A stretch of DNA of 64,000 nt from Candidatus Omnitrophota bacterium (GTDB taxonomy: Bacteria; Omnitrophota; Gorgyraeia; Duberdicusellales; 4484-171), in contig JALOCC010000005.1 of the NCBI GenBank assembly GCA_023227945.1, positions 1 through 64,000 on the forward strand. Direction: 5' to 3'. A program made the translations under genes and the position numbers. The notes under the pieces were generated by a model. It did not search any database, was not told the DNA's origin, and saw nothing but the letters and a program-made list of their open reading frames with translations. This document shows positions 32,352 through 40,863 of the stretch, piece by piece. Within the stretch, counting starts at the first letter, position 1. Every line of letters begins with the position of its first letter.

Positions 32352-33451
32352 ATATTCCTTATGTAAACCTTGCCGGGCAAAATAGAGTAGTAAAAAAAGA
32401 AATCTTGCAGGCAATAGGAAAGGTTTTAGAGAGCGGGCAATTTATTCTTGGCAAAGAGGTTGAAGCCTTTGAACGTTCTTTTGCTAATCTTTGCGGTACA
32501 GAATATGCTTTAGGCGTAGGCACGGGAACGGATGCTCTTGTTCTCGCACTTCGCGTATTAAATATAGGGCCCGGCGATAGTGTAATTACGGTTGCGAATT
32601 CTTTTATTTCTACCGCAAGCTCTATTGTTTTAGTCGGTGCGAAACCGGTATTCGTTGATGTGGGTGAAGATTATAATATAAACCCTCGGTTAATTGAAAA
32701 AGCAATAAATTCCCGCACAAAGGCAATACTACCGGTTCATCTAACCGGCCGGCCGGCAGATATGAAATCTATATTAGAAATAGCAAAAAAACATAAATTA
32801 ACAGTGATTGAAGATTGCGCCCAGGCGGTTGGTGCAGAATATAGAGAAAAATGTGTTGGTTCATTCGGCACAATAGGTTGTTTCAGCCTCCACCCTTTAA
32901 AAAATCTAAATGCCTGCGGTGATGGAGGGGCGTTGACAACCAACGACAGGAATCTCTATAGAAAATTGCAGATTTTACGTAACAACGGTTTTAGCACTCG
33001 CGACAATTGCGCCGCTTGGAGCGATAATTCAAGACTGGATACCATACAGGCGGCATTATTACTCGTTAAGCTTAATTACCTGAAAAAATGGACTGACAGG
33101 CGCCGGGAGAATGCCGAATTTTACCAAAAACATTTATCCTGCCTTACACAAGTCAAAGTTCCTGTTGAAAGGCCTTATGAAAAAAGCGTCTATCATACTT
33201 TTGTTATCCAGGCGCAGGACCGTGATAGGTTAAGCAACTTCTTGGGCCGTAAAGGCATTGGTACAAAAATACATTATCCTATCCCCATACATTTACAGCC
33301 AGCGGCAAAAAGCTTAAAACAAAAGAGTGGTTCTTTGCTTATGACTGAAAAGCAGGCAAAAATGATTTTGAGTTTGCCGATTTATCCCGAACTTACTACT
33401 AAGCAATTAAGTTATATAGTAAATTGTATCTACGATTTTTATAATCAATAG
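32348..33451 (+). CDS. DegT/DnrJ/EryC1 aminotransferase
   Basis: PLP sugar aminotransferase of 367 residues. GVGTGTDALVLALR, TVANSFISTASSI, VIEDCAQAVGAEY and the Schiff-base Lys185 in HPLKNLNACGDGG are conserved. It overlaps the preceding epimerase by 4 bases, so both probably act in one path. Closely related to the next gene, perhaps by duplication; the two may work on different positions or be partly redundant. Confidence 0.92.
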   Translation: MNIPYVNLAGQNRVVKKEILQAIGKVLESGQFILGKEVEAFERSFANLCGTEYALGVGTGTDALVLALRVLNIGPGDSVITVANSFISTASSIVLVGAKPVFVDVGEDYNINPRLIEKAINSRTKAILPVHLTGRPADMKSILEIAKKHKLTVIEDCAQAVGAEYREKCVGSFGTIGCFSLHPLKNLNACGDGGALTTNDRNLYRKLQILRNNGFSTRDNCAAWSDNSRLDTIQAALLLVKLNYLKKWTDRRRENAEFYQKHLSCLTQVKVPVERPYEKSVYHTFVIQAQDRDRLSNFLGRKGIGTKIHYPIPIHLQPAAKSLKQKSGSLLMTEKQAKMILSLPIYPELTTKQLSYIVNCIYDFYNQ

Positions 33452-33515
33452 AATTACCATAGATTATACAGATAAATAATATTTGCGTAATCTTATCCAA
33501 AAAGGAGGATCCGGA

Positions 33516-34619
33516 ATGAAAATTTCCTATTCTTATTTGGCCAGGCAATTTAAAAATATTGACCCCTATCTTAAAGATATAAAAAAATTAGTAAAAAGCG
33601 GCGATTTTACTTTAGGTAAGGATGTAGCAAAGTTTGAAGAAAATTTTGCCAAGCTTTGTAAGATACCTTTTGCTTTGGGGGTCAGCTCCGGAACAGATGC
33701 CCTTATCCTTTCTTTGGAAATTTTAGGCATAGGCCATAACGACGAAGTTATTACCGCGCCCAACACCTTTATTGCCACTGTTGGTGCAATTGCAATGACC
33801 GGAGCACGACCGGTATTTGTAGATAATAACGAGGAATATACTATTGATGTGAACAAGATTGAGAAAGCAATTACGCCTAAGACTAAGGCGATACTTCCGG
33901 TTCATCTTTCCGGATGCCCTGCGGACATGCCTAAAATTATGGAAATTGCCAAAAAATATAATTTATTGGTAGTGGAAGATGCGGCCCAGTCCATACTTGC
34001 TACAATTGACGGAAAACATGTTGGTTCGTGGGGCCAGACTGCTTGTTTTAGCATGCACCCTTTAAAAAATTTAAATGTCTGGGGAGATGCGGGGATAATT
34101 GTTACTCGCTCAAAGGAATTATGCGAAAAATTAAAATTATTTCGTAACCATGGCTTAGCCACCCGCGATGAAATCGAAATATTCGGCCATAATAGCCGGT
34201 TGGATTCTCTACAGGCCCTGGTTGCGAACCGGCTGATTAAAGATACCGTTTCCATTACCGATAAGCGTATTGAAAATGCTATGCGTTTTGACGAAGCTTT
34301 TAAAAAACTTAAGGGTTATATTACAATTCCACCCCGCAGGCCCAATGTAAAACAGGTGTATCATACTTATGTAATCCAGGCAAAAAATCGAGATGGTTTA
34401 TACGCGCATATGCTTAAAAAGGGGGTAGAGGTAAAAATTCATTACCCTATACCTTTACATTTACAAAAGGCCGCGGCTTATTTAGGGTATAAGGCCGGAG
34501 ATTTTCCGGTTTGCGAAGAACATTGCCGTACAATCATTACTTTACCGGTCCATCAACATCTGACTTCGAAAGAGATCGATTACATGATTAAATGCGTACG
34601 TGAGTTTTATTTGGGATAG
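33516..34619 (+). CDS. DegT/DnrJ/EryC1 aminotransferase, tandem paralogue
   Basis: A 367-residue relative of the preceding gene with GVSSGTDALILSLE, TAPNTFIATVGAI, VVEDAAQSILATI and Lys184 in HPLKNLNVWGDAG. The ATG at 33516 has AAAGGAGG upstream; a longer reading from 33483 would translate the spacer and is rejected. The 64-base spacer before it holds a weak cagat-type repeat (gattatacagata...gcgtaatctta). Confidence 0.92.
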   Translation: MKISYSYLARQFKNIDPYLKDIKKLVKSGDFTLGKDVAKFEENFAKLCKIPFALGVSSGTDALILSLEILGIGHNDEVITAPNTFIATVGAIAMTGARPVFVDNNEEYTIDVNKIEKAITPKTKAILPVHLSGCPADMPKIMEIAKKYNLLVVEDAAQSILATIDGKHVGSWGQTACFSMHPLKNLNVWGDAGIIVTRSKELCEKLKLFRNHGLATRDEIEIFGHNSRLDSLQALVANRLIKDTVSITDKRIENAMRFDEAFKKLKGYITIPPRRPNVKQVYHTYVIQAKNRDGLYAHMLKKGVEVKIHYPIPLHLQKAAAYLGYKAGDFPVCEEHCRTIITLPVHQHLTSKEIDYMIKCVREFYLG

Positions 34620-34628
34620 GAATTAAGT

Positions 34629-35447
34629 ATGAGCAAAAATACTACATTAAGAGATAAAGCTAATTATATCAGAGCAAATGTTGTTAAGGTTTCCGTGCGA
34701 AATCGAGCCGGACACATCGCTCCATCTCTATCATGCGTTGATATCCTTGTTGCTTTATATTACAGCGTAATGGATTATCAAGAAACAAATCCTTTGTGGG
34801 AAGAGCGGGACAGGCTAATTTTTTCCAAGGCACATGGTTGTTATGCTTTATATGCTATTTTAGCTGACAAGGGTATTATCCCTGAAAAAGAATGGGAGGC
34901 TTTTTATACTAACGAAAGCAGTTTGCTCGGGTGTATGGAGCGAAGAATAGAGTTTGGCCTTGAAGCCGGCTGTGGTTCACTTGGCCACGGTATACCGATA
35001 GCTACAGGTGTTGCTTTCGGAGCAAAGTTACAGAATAAAAAATATCATACTTTTTGTGTTGTTGGAGACGGAGAATTACAGGAAGGTTCTACCTGGGAAG
35101 CTATACAATTTGCCATTAAACACGAGGTTGGCAATCTTACGATTATAATTGATGCTAACAGGCTTCAGGCAATGGACTTTATTGTTAATATTTTAGACAA
35201 GGAAACTAAAGATATTGTAAATAGGCTTAAAGGTTTCGGCCTCTCTCCAGTTATTTGTTCAGGCCATGGCGTAGAAGCTTTAGCCAAACATTTACAAAAA
35301 GCAAAAGTAAGCATAAATAACAGGCCAAATGTAATAATCGCTGAAACCATAAAAGGATTTGGGCTAAAATGTATGGAAAACATTCCCAAATTTCATTTCA
35401 GGATACCTACTGAAGAAGAATTAGCGCAGGGCAAGAATTATGAGTGA
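34629..35447 (+). CDS. Transketolase-like protein, N-terminal (PP-domain) subunit
   Basis: Thiamine-diphosphate enzyme half of 272 residues. GHIAPSLSCVDILVALYY, FSKAHGCYALYAIL and GSLGHGIPIATG are transketolase motifs; the ThDP/metal site is G146-D147-G148 in VVGDGELQEGS with Asn177 about 30 residues on. It overlaps the next gene by 8 bases in another frame, a true split and not a frameshift. In sugar loci such pairs transfer a two-carbon unit to or from a sugar. Confidence 0.92.
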   Translation: MSKNTTLRDKANYIRANVVKVSVRNRAGHIAPSLSCVDILVALYYSVMDYQETNPLWEERDRLIFSKAHGCYALYAILADKGIIPEKEWEAFYTNESSLLGCMERRIEFGLEAGCGSLGHGIPIATGVAFGAKLQNKKYHTFCVVGDGELQEGSTWEAIQFAIKHEVGNLTIIIDANRLQAMDFIVNILDKETKDIVNRLKGFGLSPVICSGHGVEALAKHLQKAKVSINNRPNVIIAETIKGFGLKCMENIPKFHFRIPTEEELAQGKNYE

Positions 35448-35931
35448 AGCAATTAATTTTCGAAGAGAAATCATAGACACCGTTATTCCCTATTTTCGTA
35501 AGGACCCCCGGTACTATTTGTTAGTTTGCGACATGGGTTTTGGAGTAATTGATAAAGCGAAAAAGGAATTCCCGGAAAGGGTAATTAACTGCGGTATTAT
35601 GGAGCAAGGTACCGTTGGTATCGCAAGTGGTATGAGCATAAGCGGGCTTATTCCGGTTGTTTATTCGATAGTTAATTTTTTAGCCTTTCGGGCGCTTGAA
35701 CAGATAAGAAACGATGTAATTTTACAAGAATTGAACGTTAAATTTATTGCAACCGGCGTAAACGATTATTTTGAGTTCCTGGGGCCTTCGCATTGCTGCG
35801 GCCAGGATGATATAGTGGCAATGGAACTAGTTAAGATGAAAGTCTACGACCCTTATACCGACAAAAAACCTTTCAGCAAAATTGTAGATGAATGGATAAC
35901 GAGCAGCAACGCAGGCTATATAAGGGTTTGA
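35440..35931 (+). CDS. Transketolase-like protein, Pyr-domain subunit lacking the C-terminal domain
   Basis: Only 163 residues, against about 310 for the usual second half. The catalytic Glu55 in INCGIMEQGTVGIASGM is present, and the protein ends at NAGYIRV, where the Pyr domain ends in longer homologues. The C-terminal domain, which does not hold the ThDP site, is missing. A GT2 gene starts 1 base later, so no remnant is left. It should pair with the preceding subunit. Confidence 0.88.
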   Translation: MSEAINFRREIIDTVIPYFRKDPRYYLLVCDMGFGVIDKAKKEFPERVINCGIMEQGTVGIASGMSISGLIPVVYSIVNFLAFRALEQIRNDVILQELNVKFIATGVNDYFEFLGPSHCCGQDDIVAMELVKMKVYDPYTDKKPFSKIVDEWITSSNAGYIRV

Positions 35932-35932
35932 C

Positions 35933-36709
35933 ATGAATAATAAAATCGATATTTCCGTGATAATGCCTGCCTTAAACGAAGAAAAAAATATTCGTCCAGC
36001 CATTAATAATACCCTTAAAGCCTTTGATGAGTTTAAAATAAATGGGGAGATTGTTGTCGTAAACGACGGTAGTGATGATAAAACAGAAGAAATTATTCTA
36101 GAATTAAAGGAAAAAGAAAAACGCCTGAAATTAATTAAACATACAACACCTCGGGGGATAGGCGCGTCATTTTGGGAAGGCGTTGATTGCGCGTCAGGTG
36201 ACGCTGTAGTGATGCTTCCCGGAGATAATGAAAATGACCCGTGGGAAACTTTTCGCTATGCAAGTTTACTTAATCATGTAGATGCAGTCATTCCTTTTGT
36301 TTTTAACCGGCAAGTACGCTCCTTTTTTAGAAACGCTTTATCATGCGCTTATAGATTTATTGTAAATTCAACCTTTGGGGTTAATTTTAACTATACTAAC
36401 GGCACTATATTGTATAGAAAATCAATTTTATCCGAAATAAATTGTAAAAGTACAGGCTTTTTCTTCCAGACGGAAATCCTTATTAAGGTTGCGAAAAGAG
36501 GCTATCTTTTTGCAGAAGTGCCTTACAGGTTAGGGTTGCGTCCGGAAGGAATATCCAAGGCTGTAACGTTCCCGTCTTTTCTGAAGGTAGCAAAAGGCTA
36601 TTTAAGATTAGTAAAAGATATTTATTTTGATAAGAATGTGAAAGCGGAGCGCGGTAATTTTAGCAAGGATTCCCAATCGGCAAAAAGATACAATTCGATT
36701 AATAATTAA
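35933..36709 (+). CDS. Family 2 glycosyltransferase, polyprenyl-phosphate-sugar synthase type
   Basis: GT-A fold: ISVIMPALNEEKNI, VVVNDGSDDKTEE (UDP/Mg site), then MLPGDNENDPWE in the place of the usual DADLQDP motif, so the second acid pair is altered. NFNYTNGTILYRKSIL and FFQTEILIKVAKRGYLFAEVPY follow the DPM1/ALG5 family. No C-terminal membrane helices. It likely loads a sugar on a polyprenyl phosphate at the inner face of the membrane; the sugar is unknown. Confidence 0.85.
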   Translation: MNNKIDISVIMPALNEEKNIRPAINNTLKAFDEFKINGEIVVVNDGSDDKTEEIILELKEKEKRLKLIKHTTPRGIGASFWEGVDCASGDAVVMLPGDNENDPWETFRYASLLNHVDAVIPFVFNRQVRSFFRNALSCAYRFIVNSTFGVNFNYTNGTILYRKSILSEINCKSTGFFFQTEILIKVAKRGYLFAEVPYRLGLRPEGISKAVTFPSFLKVAKGYLRLVKDIYFDKNVKAERGNFSKDSQSAKRYNSINN

Positions 36710-36718
36710 ATATTACAA

Positions 36719-37822
36719 ATGGCTGATTTAATATTAGACGGGCACAAATTGCTTTGGCATAAAAAGCGTCTTGAAATGTGGCTTCGCGGAGAGCGAATCG
36801 CCCCCATCACTATAGACTGCGCTTTAACTAGGGCTTGCACTTACAAATGCGTTTATTGCTATGGCCAACTTCAGTCTAATGACATAAAGAAAATGACCAA
36901 GGATGTAATTTTTAGATTTCTTGACGATGCTGCTGAGATCGGCGTAAAAGCTATAAGCTTTGTAAGCGACGGAGAAAGTACCTGTTCGCCGCATTTGTAT
37001 GATGCGATATCAAGGGGAAAAAGCAACGGTCTTGATATGGCTCTTGGCACAAATGGCTATCTTCTTAAGGATGATAAATTAGGAGAGATATTGCCGGTTC
37101 TTACCTATCTTAGATTTAATATATCCGCAGCTGATCAGTTGAGTTACGCGAAGATAATGGGTTGTAAAAAAGACTGCTTTGACAAGGTAATTGAAACAAT
37201 CAAAAAAAGCGTAGCGATAAAGAAAAAAAATAAGCTTAAGGTTACCTTGGGGCTTCAAATGGTGCTTCTTCCTCAATTTGCCGACCAGGTTATTCCTTTG
37301 GTTAAGCTTGGCAAAGAACTGGGCGTTGATTATCTGGTGATTAAGCATTGCAGTGATGATGAAGCAGGAAGCCTGGGTGTGCAATATGATAAATATTTTG
37401 ATTTGGTGAATATCTTAAAAGAAGCAGAAAGATACTCCGATAACAATTATCTGGTAAAGGTAAAATGGTCAAAAATATTAAGCGGCGGAAAACGTAAATA
37501 TTCCCGTTGCTTTGGCCCCGCCTTTATTATGCAATTTTCAGGTTCGGGTTTGGTTGCTCCCTGCGGAATGCTTTTTAACGATAAATACAAGAAGCATCAT
37601 ATCGGTAATATTGCCGAAAAATCTTTTAAGGAAATCTGGCAGAGTGAACGTTATTGGCAGGTGCTTAACGGGATTGCAAGTGAAAATTTTAACGCCTGCA
37701 CGATGTGCGGTTCCCTTTGCCTGCAGCATAAAGTAAATGAGTTTTTATGGGATTTAAAAACCAAATCCGCAGCGCTAGATGCGCCTGTAGGCTTAAAACC
37801 AATGCATTTAAATTTCATTTAA
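36719..37822 (+). CDS. Radical SAM protein with SPASM-like C-terminus
   Basis: The cluster motif C40-TYK-C44-VY-C47 binds the 4Fe-4S cluster and SAM. The C-terminal part has CFGPAFIMQFSGSG, CGMLFND and NACTMCGSLCLQHK, the cysteine pattern of SPASM/twitch domains that hold extra clusters. 367 residues. The long N-terminal lead HKKRLEMWLRGERIAPITID is common in glycan-locus members. Reaction unknown; first of eight radical SAM genes in the next 27 kb. Confidence 0.88.
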   Translation: MADLILDGHKLLWHKKRLEMWLRGERIAPITIDCALTRACTYKCVYCYGQLQSNDIKKMTKDVIFRFLDDAAEIGVKAISFVSDGESTCSPHLYDAISRGKSNGLDMALGTNGYLLKDDKLGEILPVLTYLRFNISAADQLSYAKIMGCKKDCFDKVIETIKKSVAIKKKNKLKVTLGLQMVLLPQFADQVIPLVKLGKELGVDYLVIKHCSDDEAGSLGVQYDKYFDLVNILKEAERYSDNNYLVKVKWSKILSGGKRKYSRCFGPAFIMQFSGSGLVAPCGMLFNDKYKKHHIGNIAEKSFKEIWQSERYWQVLNGIASENFNACTMCGSLCLQHKVNEFLWDLKTKSAALDAPVGLKPMHLNFI

Positions 37823-37825
37823 TCT

Positions 37826-39334
37826 ATGGAAGACATTATATTTATAAATCCAAAGGCGGACGAACTGGGGCCCGTTGATTTTTTAGTGCCAAAGAGCGTT
37901 CCTCTGGGACTGGGGTCGCTCGCCGCTTATTTGATGGAAAAAAAATATAGCGTCAAAATAATTGACGAAGAGGTTGAAAGGTTAACGGTAAAAAAGATAA
38001 AAAAACTCACGCAAAACAGCCGGCAATTATTCGGCATCAGCTGCATGACGCCCACCGCAAGCCGCGGTTATGAGCTCGCAGATTTAATTAAATCAACATA
38101 CCCTGATTCAACTATTGTTTTTGGAGGAATCCATCCAACCGTCCTGCCTGAGGAGGTCTTAAGCAACAAATCTATTGACCTTGTAGTTAAGGGCGAGGCT
38201 GAACCGGTGATTGAGCGGATAGTTATTAACCATAAAAATGGTGCGGGATTTAAGGATATACCTTCTTGCTCTTATAGAGACGGCGCAAATTTTATCCATA
38301 ATCCAAGGGCCCCGCTAATTGACATAAATGTTTTGCCCGACATCCCGTATCATTTATTTGACCCAAAACTCTATGATATGGGTTTTGTTATATCTTCAAG
38401 AGGCTGCCCTTATAATTGTGTTTTCTGCAGCCAGCGCGCAATTAACGGAAATACTTATCGTTATCGGGCGACAGATAAAGTAATTAAAGAAATAGAAACA
38501 TTAATTTCACTCTATAAGCCATCTAACATTGTTTTTTTTGACGACATTTTTACTCTTAACAAAAAAAGAATCCATGAACTTTGTAGCGGGATAATAGATA
38601 GGGGATTGAATTTGAAAGCCGAATTTACGATGGTGACTCGCGGAGATAGTATCGATGAAGATCTTTTGTGCAAGCTAAGAGCCGCTAATTTTACCGGGCT
38701 GGCTATCGGGGCAGAAACTGCCAGCGAAGAACTTATGAAAATGATTGATAAAAAGGAAACAGTTAAGGATGTCGTAAAAGGTATTACTTTAGCTAAACAG
38801 CATGGGTTTTTGGTAGACGTAGTATTTATCTATGGCCTTCCCGGAGAAACAAGAGAAGATAGGGTCGCGGCATTTAGATTGGCGCAGGCGTTAGACGTAG
38901 CCAAGGCGCGTTTTAATAACGCAACGCCATATCCCGGCACCAGGCTATGTAATATTGCCAAAGATGAAAATAACCTTAATATAGTCGGCGCATGGAAAAA
39001 TTTTACGCCGACCGGCGCTTTAGCTGCAGCGCGGCCTTTTAAATGGGTTTTGCCATATTACCCTAAAGGCTCAACGCAGCAAGACATAATTATGGATGTC
39101 ATCCAGGCAAATATGCTCTATTTTCTGCAGCCGCACCGCCTGCGCGTACTTATCAAAAACTCTATTGACCGCCGGGGCACAAAATGGCTGGTTTTACCCC
39201 CGAAATGGTGGCTTAGTATTCGCTATATTTATGGCCTTATCAGCGTAATTTTTATAAATTTAAGCAGGCTAATGCTATTGGCTAAGTGGGGGTTGCAGGG
39301 AAAACTTCTGATTCAATGTAAATACGACAAATAA
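37826..39334 (+). CDS. Cobalamin-binding-type radical SAM protein
   Basis: BchE-like build: an N-terminal Rossmann domain (residues about 5-150, IIFINPKADELGP...VFGGIHPTVLPEEVL...VVKGEAEPVIERI) of the B12-binding kind, then the radical SAM core with C194-PYN-C198-VF-C201. The C-terminal 100 residues hold LPPKWWLSIRYIYGLISVIFINLSRLML, a likely membrane-associated helix. It is 502 residues and closely similar in sequence and layout to the gene at 62365. Substrate unknown; methyl transfer or ring chemistry on a lipid or glycan is a guess. Confidence 0.88.
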   Translation: MEDIIFINPKADELGPVDFLVPKSVPLGLGSLAAYLMEKKYSVKIIDEEVERLTVKKIKKLTQNSRQLFGISCMTPTASRGYELADLIKSTYPDSTIVFGGIHPTVLPEEVLSNKSIDLVVKGEAEPVIERIVINHKNGAGFKDIPSCSYRDGANFIHNPRAPLIDINVLPDIPYHLFDPKLYDMGFVISSRGCPYNCVFCSQRAINGNTYRYRATDKVIKEIETLISLYKPSNIVFFDDIFTLNKKRIHELCSGIIDRGLNLKAEFTMVTRGDSIDEDLLCKLRAANFTGLAIGAETASEELMKMIDKKETVKDVVKGITLAKQHGFLVDVVFIYGLPGETREDRVAAFRLAQALDVAKARFNNATPYPGTRLCNIAKDENNLNIVGAWKNFTPTGALAAARPFKWVLPYYPKGSTQQDIIMDVIQANMLYFLQPHRLRVLIKNSIDRRGTKWLVLPPKWWLSIRYIYGLISVIFINLSRLMLLAKWGLQGKLLIQCKYDK

Positions 39335-39359
39335 TTATTCAATCAGGATTTTAAATAAA

Positions 39360-40856
39360 ATGAACACTTTTGGCAGAGAGAAATTTGTTACTTTTTTTTA
39401 TAACGATTATGAATCTCTTGGCATAGAATACATTTCAGCTGTTCTTAGGAAGGAAGGCGTAAAAACAAAACTGATTTATAAAAATCTTATAGATTATTAC
39501 GCCTTTGATTCATCCAGGAAGATAGACGGGAAACTTTATCAAAAAATTGCTTCTGAAATATGCAGCCACAACCCCGACGTTTTAGCGCTATCATTATTGA
39601 CCGATACTTTTAAGGCCAATATGCTTATTGCCAGTTTTGTTAAAGAGTTAAATCCTAAGATTAAGATATTAGCCGGCGGGGTTCATGCAAGTTTACTACC
39701 CCAATTGACCCTAAGTTACCCGCAAATCGATGCTATATCGATAGGGGAGGGGGAATTTTCGGTATTAGCTTATATGCAAAGCCTTGATGCCATCTATGGC
39801 GGCGAATTCCCCCTTTTAAAAGGCATCGTCTACAAGCAAAACGAAAGATTAATAGGAAGCTTTTTGGATTATACGATCAATGAAGAATTAGACAAAATTC
39901 CTTTCCCCGATAAGGATTTGTTTTACAACGAGGATCCGTCAATGAAGTCGCACTATTTTGTCCAATGCTCAAGAGGTTGTCCATTTGCTTGCTCCTTTTG
40001 CATTAATGATTATTTGAATTCCAAGGTAGGAGGGAAACGGTTTCGTTACCGTTCTCCGGAAAATATAATAGAAGAACTCATGCTTGCTAAGCAAAAATAT
40101 TCTCCGTCCTTTGTGGCGTTTCTGGATGAATGTTTTGGATTCGATAAGGAATGGATAACTAAGTTTCTTAATCTATATAAAGATAAAATTGCGCTACCTT
40201 TCTTGGCCTCTATACATCCTAATATAGTAACGCCGCAATTAGCGGATTTGATGCAAGATGCCAACTGTGCTTATGTGGCTATGGGTGTTCAATCCTTAAA
40301 TGAGAATATATCCAAGACTGTTTTAAAAAGAAGTATAAAGCGGGATAAAGTAGCTAAGGCGATAGAATTAATTCGCTCAAGGAACATGATACTTCAATGC
40401 GACCATATTTTTGGCATTCCCGGCGAAAACCGCAGCGACATGCTGGATACCTTGTCTTTTTACAATGAAAACCGCCCGAGCCTGGTGAGCGTATATTGGC
40501 TAAGTTTCTATCCGAAGGCATATATAACAGAGTTTGCCAGAGAAAAAGGTATTATTTCTGAGCAGGATATCGAAGATATTGAGAATGGGAAGATTTCTTC
40601 GGGAATAAAAAGAGTATACGGTTATTACGATATTAATTTCTGGATGAATTATTTTATTTTTCTCAATAAAAACTTCATACGCTGGGTTATAAATTCCGGT
40701 TTTTTGAGTCTTTTTAAAATAAAGAATATCTTTATTTCAAGCGCCTTCCCGCGGGCGCTTTTCGCGCTGTTGCATAAAAGAGATTGGAATAGATATTATA
40801 TGAGAAGAGTTATTATGAAAAAAATAAACAATTTAAAGGTATGGGGGCCTTCTTGA
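39360..40856 (+). CDS. Cobalamin-binding-type radical SAM protein
   Basis: Residues about 5-150 form the presumed B12 domain (LAGGVHASLLPQLTL, ISIGEGEFSVL), followed by the radical SAM core with C207-PFA-C211-SF-C214 and GVQSLNENISKTVLKRS. The C-terminus is basic and partly hydrophobic. 498 residues. It starts 25 bases after the preceding radical SAM gene, and both lack strong ribosome binding sites. Function not recognised. Confidence 0.87.
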   Translation: MNTFGREKFVTFFYNDYESLGIEYISAVLRKEGVKTKLIYKNLIDYYAFDSSRKIDGKLYQKIASEICSHNPDVLALSLLTDTFKANMLIASFVKELNPKIKILAGGVHASLLPQLTLSYPQIDAISIGEGEFSVLAYMQSLDAIYGGEFPLLKGIVYKQNERLIGSFLDYTINEELDKIPFPDKDLFYNEDPSMKSHYFVQCSRGCPFACSFCINDYLNSKVGGKRFRYRSPENIIEELMLAKQKYSPSFVAFLDECFGFDKEWITKFLNLYKDKIALPFLASIHPNIVTPQLADLMQDANCAYVAMGVQSLNENISKTVLKRSIKRDKVAKAIELIRSRNMILQCDHIFGIPGENRSDMLDTLSFYNENRPSLVSVYWLSFYPKAYITEFAREKGIISEQDIEDIENGKISSGIKRVYGYYDINFWMNYFIFLNKNFIRWVINSGFLSLFKIKNIFISSAFPRALFALLHKRDWNRYYMRRVIMKKINNLKVWGPS

Positions 40857-40863
40857 ATTCGTT

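Noticed and set aside
34629..35931. Frameshift in a single transketolase gene
   Set aside because: The two frames overlap by 8 bases with a good ATG, and split transketolases are a normal form; only the missing C-terminal domain is odd.
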